Assembly (NCBI RefSeq): GCF_030717955.1
Contig: NZ_JAUZVY010000005.1
Coordinates: 186,001 to 250,000, forward strand
Reading direction: 5' to 3'
From: Alkalimonas delamerensis
GTDB taxonomy: Bacteria; Pseudomonadota; Gammaproteobacteria; Enterobacterales; Alteromonadaceae
Length of the DNA: 64,000 nt
Of this stretch, positions 61,533 to 64,000 are shown in pieces. The notes beneath the pieces were generated by a model, which saw nothing but the letters and a program-made list of their open reading frames with translations, was not told the DNA's origin and searched no databases. The position numbers and the translations under genes are program-made. Position 1 is the stretch's first letter. Each line of letters starts with the position of its first letter.

Positions 61533-64000
61533 ATGAGGGTTACAACAAAGTGGGCGCTTGCCATCATGGGACTCTTGACCGGGCTCTTGCCGGTACTGGC
61601 TGAGCCGGTGCATCACCCGGATCGGCTTATTGTGACCTTGCAGGCCACTGAGCAGAGCCAGCAATTGCAATCGGTAAAGCGCCTGAGCAACTTGCAGCCA
61701 GTGGCGCAACAAGTCAGGCATTTCAGTCAGTTGCGCGATAAGGCTGTGGTGCACCGGCGGCCGGAGCAAAGTCTGGTGCAGCTGAAATCCCAGTTGTTGG
61801 CGTTGCCCTCGGTTCGCGCTGTTGAACTGGATTACAAAGTCCGTAAAACCCAGCAGCCCAATGATTCCCTCTATTCGCAGCAGTGGCACCTGCAAGCCTT
61901 ACCGGGTATCCAGGCAGAGCAAGCCTGGGCAAGCACCACCGGCAGCGCCGATTTGGTAGTCGCCGTTATCGACAGTGGTGTTGATTACAACCACCCGGAT
62001 CTGGTGGCCAATATCTGGAACAACCCGCTGGAACAGGAAAATGGCCAGGACGATAGCGGCAATGGCTACATTGATGATGTGCGCGGTATTGATACCGCCA
62101 ACAATACTTCGGACCCGATGGACTTTGACGGCCATGGTACCCTGGTCGCCGGTATTATTGCCGCCGCCGGTAACAACGGTCAGGGCGTTGCCGGCGTCAA
62201 TTGGCAGTTGCAAATTTTGCCCTGCAAATTTTTGGATGAACTGGGGGAAGGGTTTACCAGCGACGCCATCGAGTGCCTGGATTACATTCTGGATTTAAAA
62301 GTCAATCATGGCATCCCTATTGTCGCGACCAACAACTCCTGGGGCTCGCCAACCTTTTCACAGGCGCTTTACCAGGCGGTGCAAAAGCACCATGAGGCCG
62401 GTATTTTATTTGTCGCCAGTGCCGGCAACAGCGGCAGCAACCTCCCTTTTTATCCGGCTGCTTTTGATTTGCCCAATGTGATCAGTGTGGCTGCCCATGA
62501 TGATGAGGGGCAACTGGCCAGCTTCAGCAACTTTGGGCGGGGCCATGTTAGCTTGTCTGCCCCCGGCGTCGGTATCCTCAGCACCTACATTCAGGAAGAT
62601 GCCGCCAGTGAGGAGGCGGCCTATGCGTTTTCATCCGGTACCTCGATGGCGGCTCCGGTTGTCTCAGGTCTGGCAGCACTGCTTAAAGCGGCCCGGCCAG
62701 AGCTGGATGCCCAGGGACTGAAGCACCATTTGCTGGTCGGTGGCGCCAGTGCCATCGACGACAAAGTTGAGCGGTATACCATGACCGGCCGAATGGCGCT
62801 GGCATCCGATGGCCAGCAGGGAGCCTTTGAGTGCCGTTCGCAGCAACTGCTGCGACGGCTAGCCCCCTCCAACGACATTGTCTACCTGACCGCGGACAGC
62901 TGGCTCGATATTAGGGTATTGGCCATCAATTGCCTTGGGCCGGAGCCGCTGGCTGCAATTGAAATTGCAGAGCGCGAAGACGCAATTGTGCTCAATGATG
63001 CGGGTTTGGCTGAGGATGCCTTTGCTGGTGATGGCATTCACAGTGGTCGTTGGCACTTTGATGGCAGCCCTGCTACCTTGCTGTTTCCCGATGGCGCGGT
63101 TCAGGTGGAGGTTCAGCAAGTGGATTTCTGCTCTGAACAAGCCGTGACCGGGATCCCTCGTCGCAGCTGCGACGCTCTGGTGGCCTTGTTTTATCAGACC
63201 GAAGGTCCCGGCTGGTTTGACCGCAGCGGTTGGTTGCAGCACGCCAATGTTTGCGACTGGCAAGGCCTGACCTGCCGTCAGGGCGAACTGGTGGCCCTGG
63301 AGCTTCCCAGCAACAATCTGACCGGCGACTTGGTGTTGGACTATGCTGCTTTCCCAGCACTTGAAAGGCTGGACTTCACCGGCAACAGCCTGACCGGAGC
63401 ACTGCACAGCAGCATTGAAGCCGCCAGTCGATTGCAGCAGCTGGAGCTAGCTGGCAATGGCTTGACCGGTCCCATTCCGGCCAGTCTTGGCCAGCTGAGC
63501 GATTTGCAACAGCTGGTGCTGGCAGACAACAGCTTTGGCGGTAGCTTGCCTTCGGCGCTTAGCCAATTGAGCCAGTTGCGCTGGCTGGATCTGTCGCAGA
63601 CCAATGTGCAGGGCACTTTACCCAGCAGTCTGACTCAATTGACGCAATTAGTCAGTTTCAATTACAGCGACACCCGTTTATGCGAGCCGCGTAACAGCGC
63701 TTATTACCAGTGGCTGCAGGCCATCGACTTTTTAGCGGTGAATCAGGATTGCCCGAATCAGGCACCGGTTGTCAGTGCCGGAGCCAATCGCAGTGTGGCT
63801 TCAGCCAGCCAGGTGCAGTTGCAGGGGACAGCCAGCGACGCCGATGGTGAAATGCTGCAGTACCAATGGGAGCAAATTGGAGGGCCTGCGGTGCAGTTAA
63901 ACAGCGCTACCAGCTTACAAACCAGCTTTACCAGTCCGACGCTCATGCAAAGCCGGACCTTAACCTTCCGACTGACTGCCAGTGATTTGCGTACCAGCAG
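61533..64000 (+). CDS. Secreted subtilisin-like protease with leucine-rich repeats and PKD-like domain (open at right edge)
   Basis: Open reading frame of 822 visible residues, running off the window end. It has a signal peptide (MRVTTKWALAIMGLL onward, ending VLA), a propeptide-like region (about 25-105), and a peptidase S8 domain (about 115-400) with Asp147 (VIDSGVDYNHPD), His201 (DGHGTLVAG), an oxyanion Asn in ATNNSWG and Ser371 (SGTSMAAP). A cap region with paired cysteines (about 545-575, GWLQHANVCDWQGLTC) is followed by plant-type leucine-rich repeats (about 585-705), then a PKD/REJ-like domain starting near 745 (GANRSVASASQVQLQGTASD). GAGG is upstream; ATG 61533 is favoured over ATG 61530. 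Function as extracellular protease is clear; the target is not. Confidence 0.92.
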   Translation, partial: MRVTTKWALAIMGLLTGLLPVLAEPVHHPDRLIVTLQATEQSQQLQSVKRLSNLQPVAQQVRHFSQLRDKAVVHRRPEQSLVQLKSQLLALPSVRAVELDYKVRKTQQPNDSLYSQQWHLQALPGIQAEQAWASTTGSADLVVAVIDSGVDYNHPDLVANIWNNPLEQENGQDDSGNGYIDDVRGIDTANNTSDPMDFDGHGTLVAGIIAAAGNNGQGVAGVNWQLQILPCKFLDELGEGFTSDAIECLDYILDLKVNHGIPIVATNNSWGSPTFSQALYQAVQKHHEAGILFVASAGNSGSNLPFYPAAFDLPNVISVAAHDDEGQLASFSNFGRGHVSLSAPGVGILSTYIQEDAASEEAAYAFSSGTSMAAPVVSGLAALLKAARPELDAQGLKHHLLVGGASAIDDKVERYTMTGRMALASDGQQGAFECRSQQLLRRLAPSNDIVYLTADSWLDIRVLAINCLGPEPLAAIEIAEREDAIVLNDAGLAEDAFAGDGIHSGRWHFDGSPATLLFPDGAVQVEVQQVDFCSEQAVTGIPRRSCDALVALFYQTEGPGWFDRSGWLQHANVCDWQGLTCRQGELVALELPSNNLTGDLVLDYAAFPALERLDFTGNSLTGALHSSIEAASRLQQLELAGNGLTGPIPASLGQLSDLQQLVLADNSFGGSLPSALSQLSQLRWLDLSQTNVQGTLPSSLTQLTQLVSFNYSDTRLCEPRNSAYYQWLQAIDFLAVNQDCPNQAPVVSAGANRSVASASQVQLQGTASDADGEMLQYQWEQIGGPAVQLNSATSLQTSFTSPTLMQSRTLTFRLTASDLRTS

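Noticed and set aside
62859..63407. A 182-residue minus-strand frame at the right end
   Set aside because: Antisense of the protease gene, which shows a full catalytic triad and continuous domains.

Overview
This window looks like chromosomal DNA of a free-living aerobic gammaproteobacterium of roughly even GC content. Supporting signs are a very large TonB-dependent receptor, OmpW, RND and MacAB-type efflux pumps, a short cyanide-insensitive-type bd oxidase, aceK, a DTW-domain protein, nagX and a YjfB-like protein. Together they suggest the Alteromonadales/Chromatiaceae area (Rheinheimera, Alishewanella or Alkalimonas-like). That placement is inference from protein character only. I saw no rRNA, tRNA, CRISPR array, prophage or intact insertion sequence.

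Layout. 1-3.1 kb: the 5' part of a pirin gene, a small beta-barrel protein, and an alkylation-repair pair (ogt plus an Ada/AraC/AlkA fusion) whose 3' end carries a 16-bp tandem repeat. 3.1-8 kb: a TonB-dependent receptor, a 356-bp AT-rich gap and an EF-hand-like protein. 8-12.3 kb: a first RND adaptor/permease pair. 12.3-14 kb: a YjfB-like protein, a lone receiver protein and a DUF2726 protein. 14-24.2 kb: central metabolism and respiration, namely malate synthase (aceB), a LysR regulator, a GbsR-type regulator with a bd oxidase operon under a promoter bearing an FNR-type site, a DTW protein, aceK and gabD. 24.4-24.9 kb: a RelE/ParE-type toxin-antitoxin pair. 25.1-31 kb: a SulP transporter with a tandem UspA protein, an NhaC-type antiporter, OmpW and an FMN reductase.

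30.5-34.9 kb is a peptidoglycan amino-sugar module: namZ diverging from nagZ-nagX. 35-38.7 kb holds a GGDEF-EAL sensor and a TPR protein, followed by a small MITE-like element and yefM-yoeB. 40.3-47.7 kb is a second RND system with one adaptor and two different permeases. 47.9-51.7 kb is a sulfate ABC importer with cysA inverted relative to sbp-cysT-cysW. 51.8-54 kb holds an extracellular solute-binding protein and a ChrA chromate exporter. 54.1-61.4 kb holds a large beta-propeller/amidohydrolase protein, a small membrane protein and a MacA-MacB-type efflux operon. From 61.5 kb to the right edge runs a secreted subtilisin-like protease with plant-type leucine-rich repeats and a PKD-like domain; it is open at the window end.

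The recurring themes are envelope traffic and stress (three efflux systems and three ion transporters), cell-wall turnover, and redox and glyoxylate metabolism. No single undescribed system stands out. The best leads are the promoter architecture of the bd oxidase operon, the 16-bp tandem repeat inside alkA, the namZ-nagZ-nagX module, the structured leader of gabD, the MITE-like element next to yefM-yoeB, and the protease-LRR fusion.
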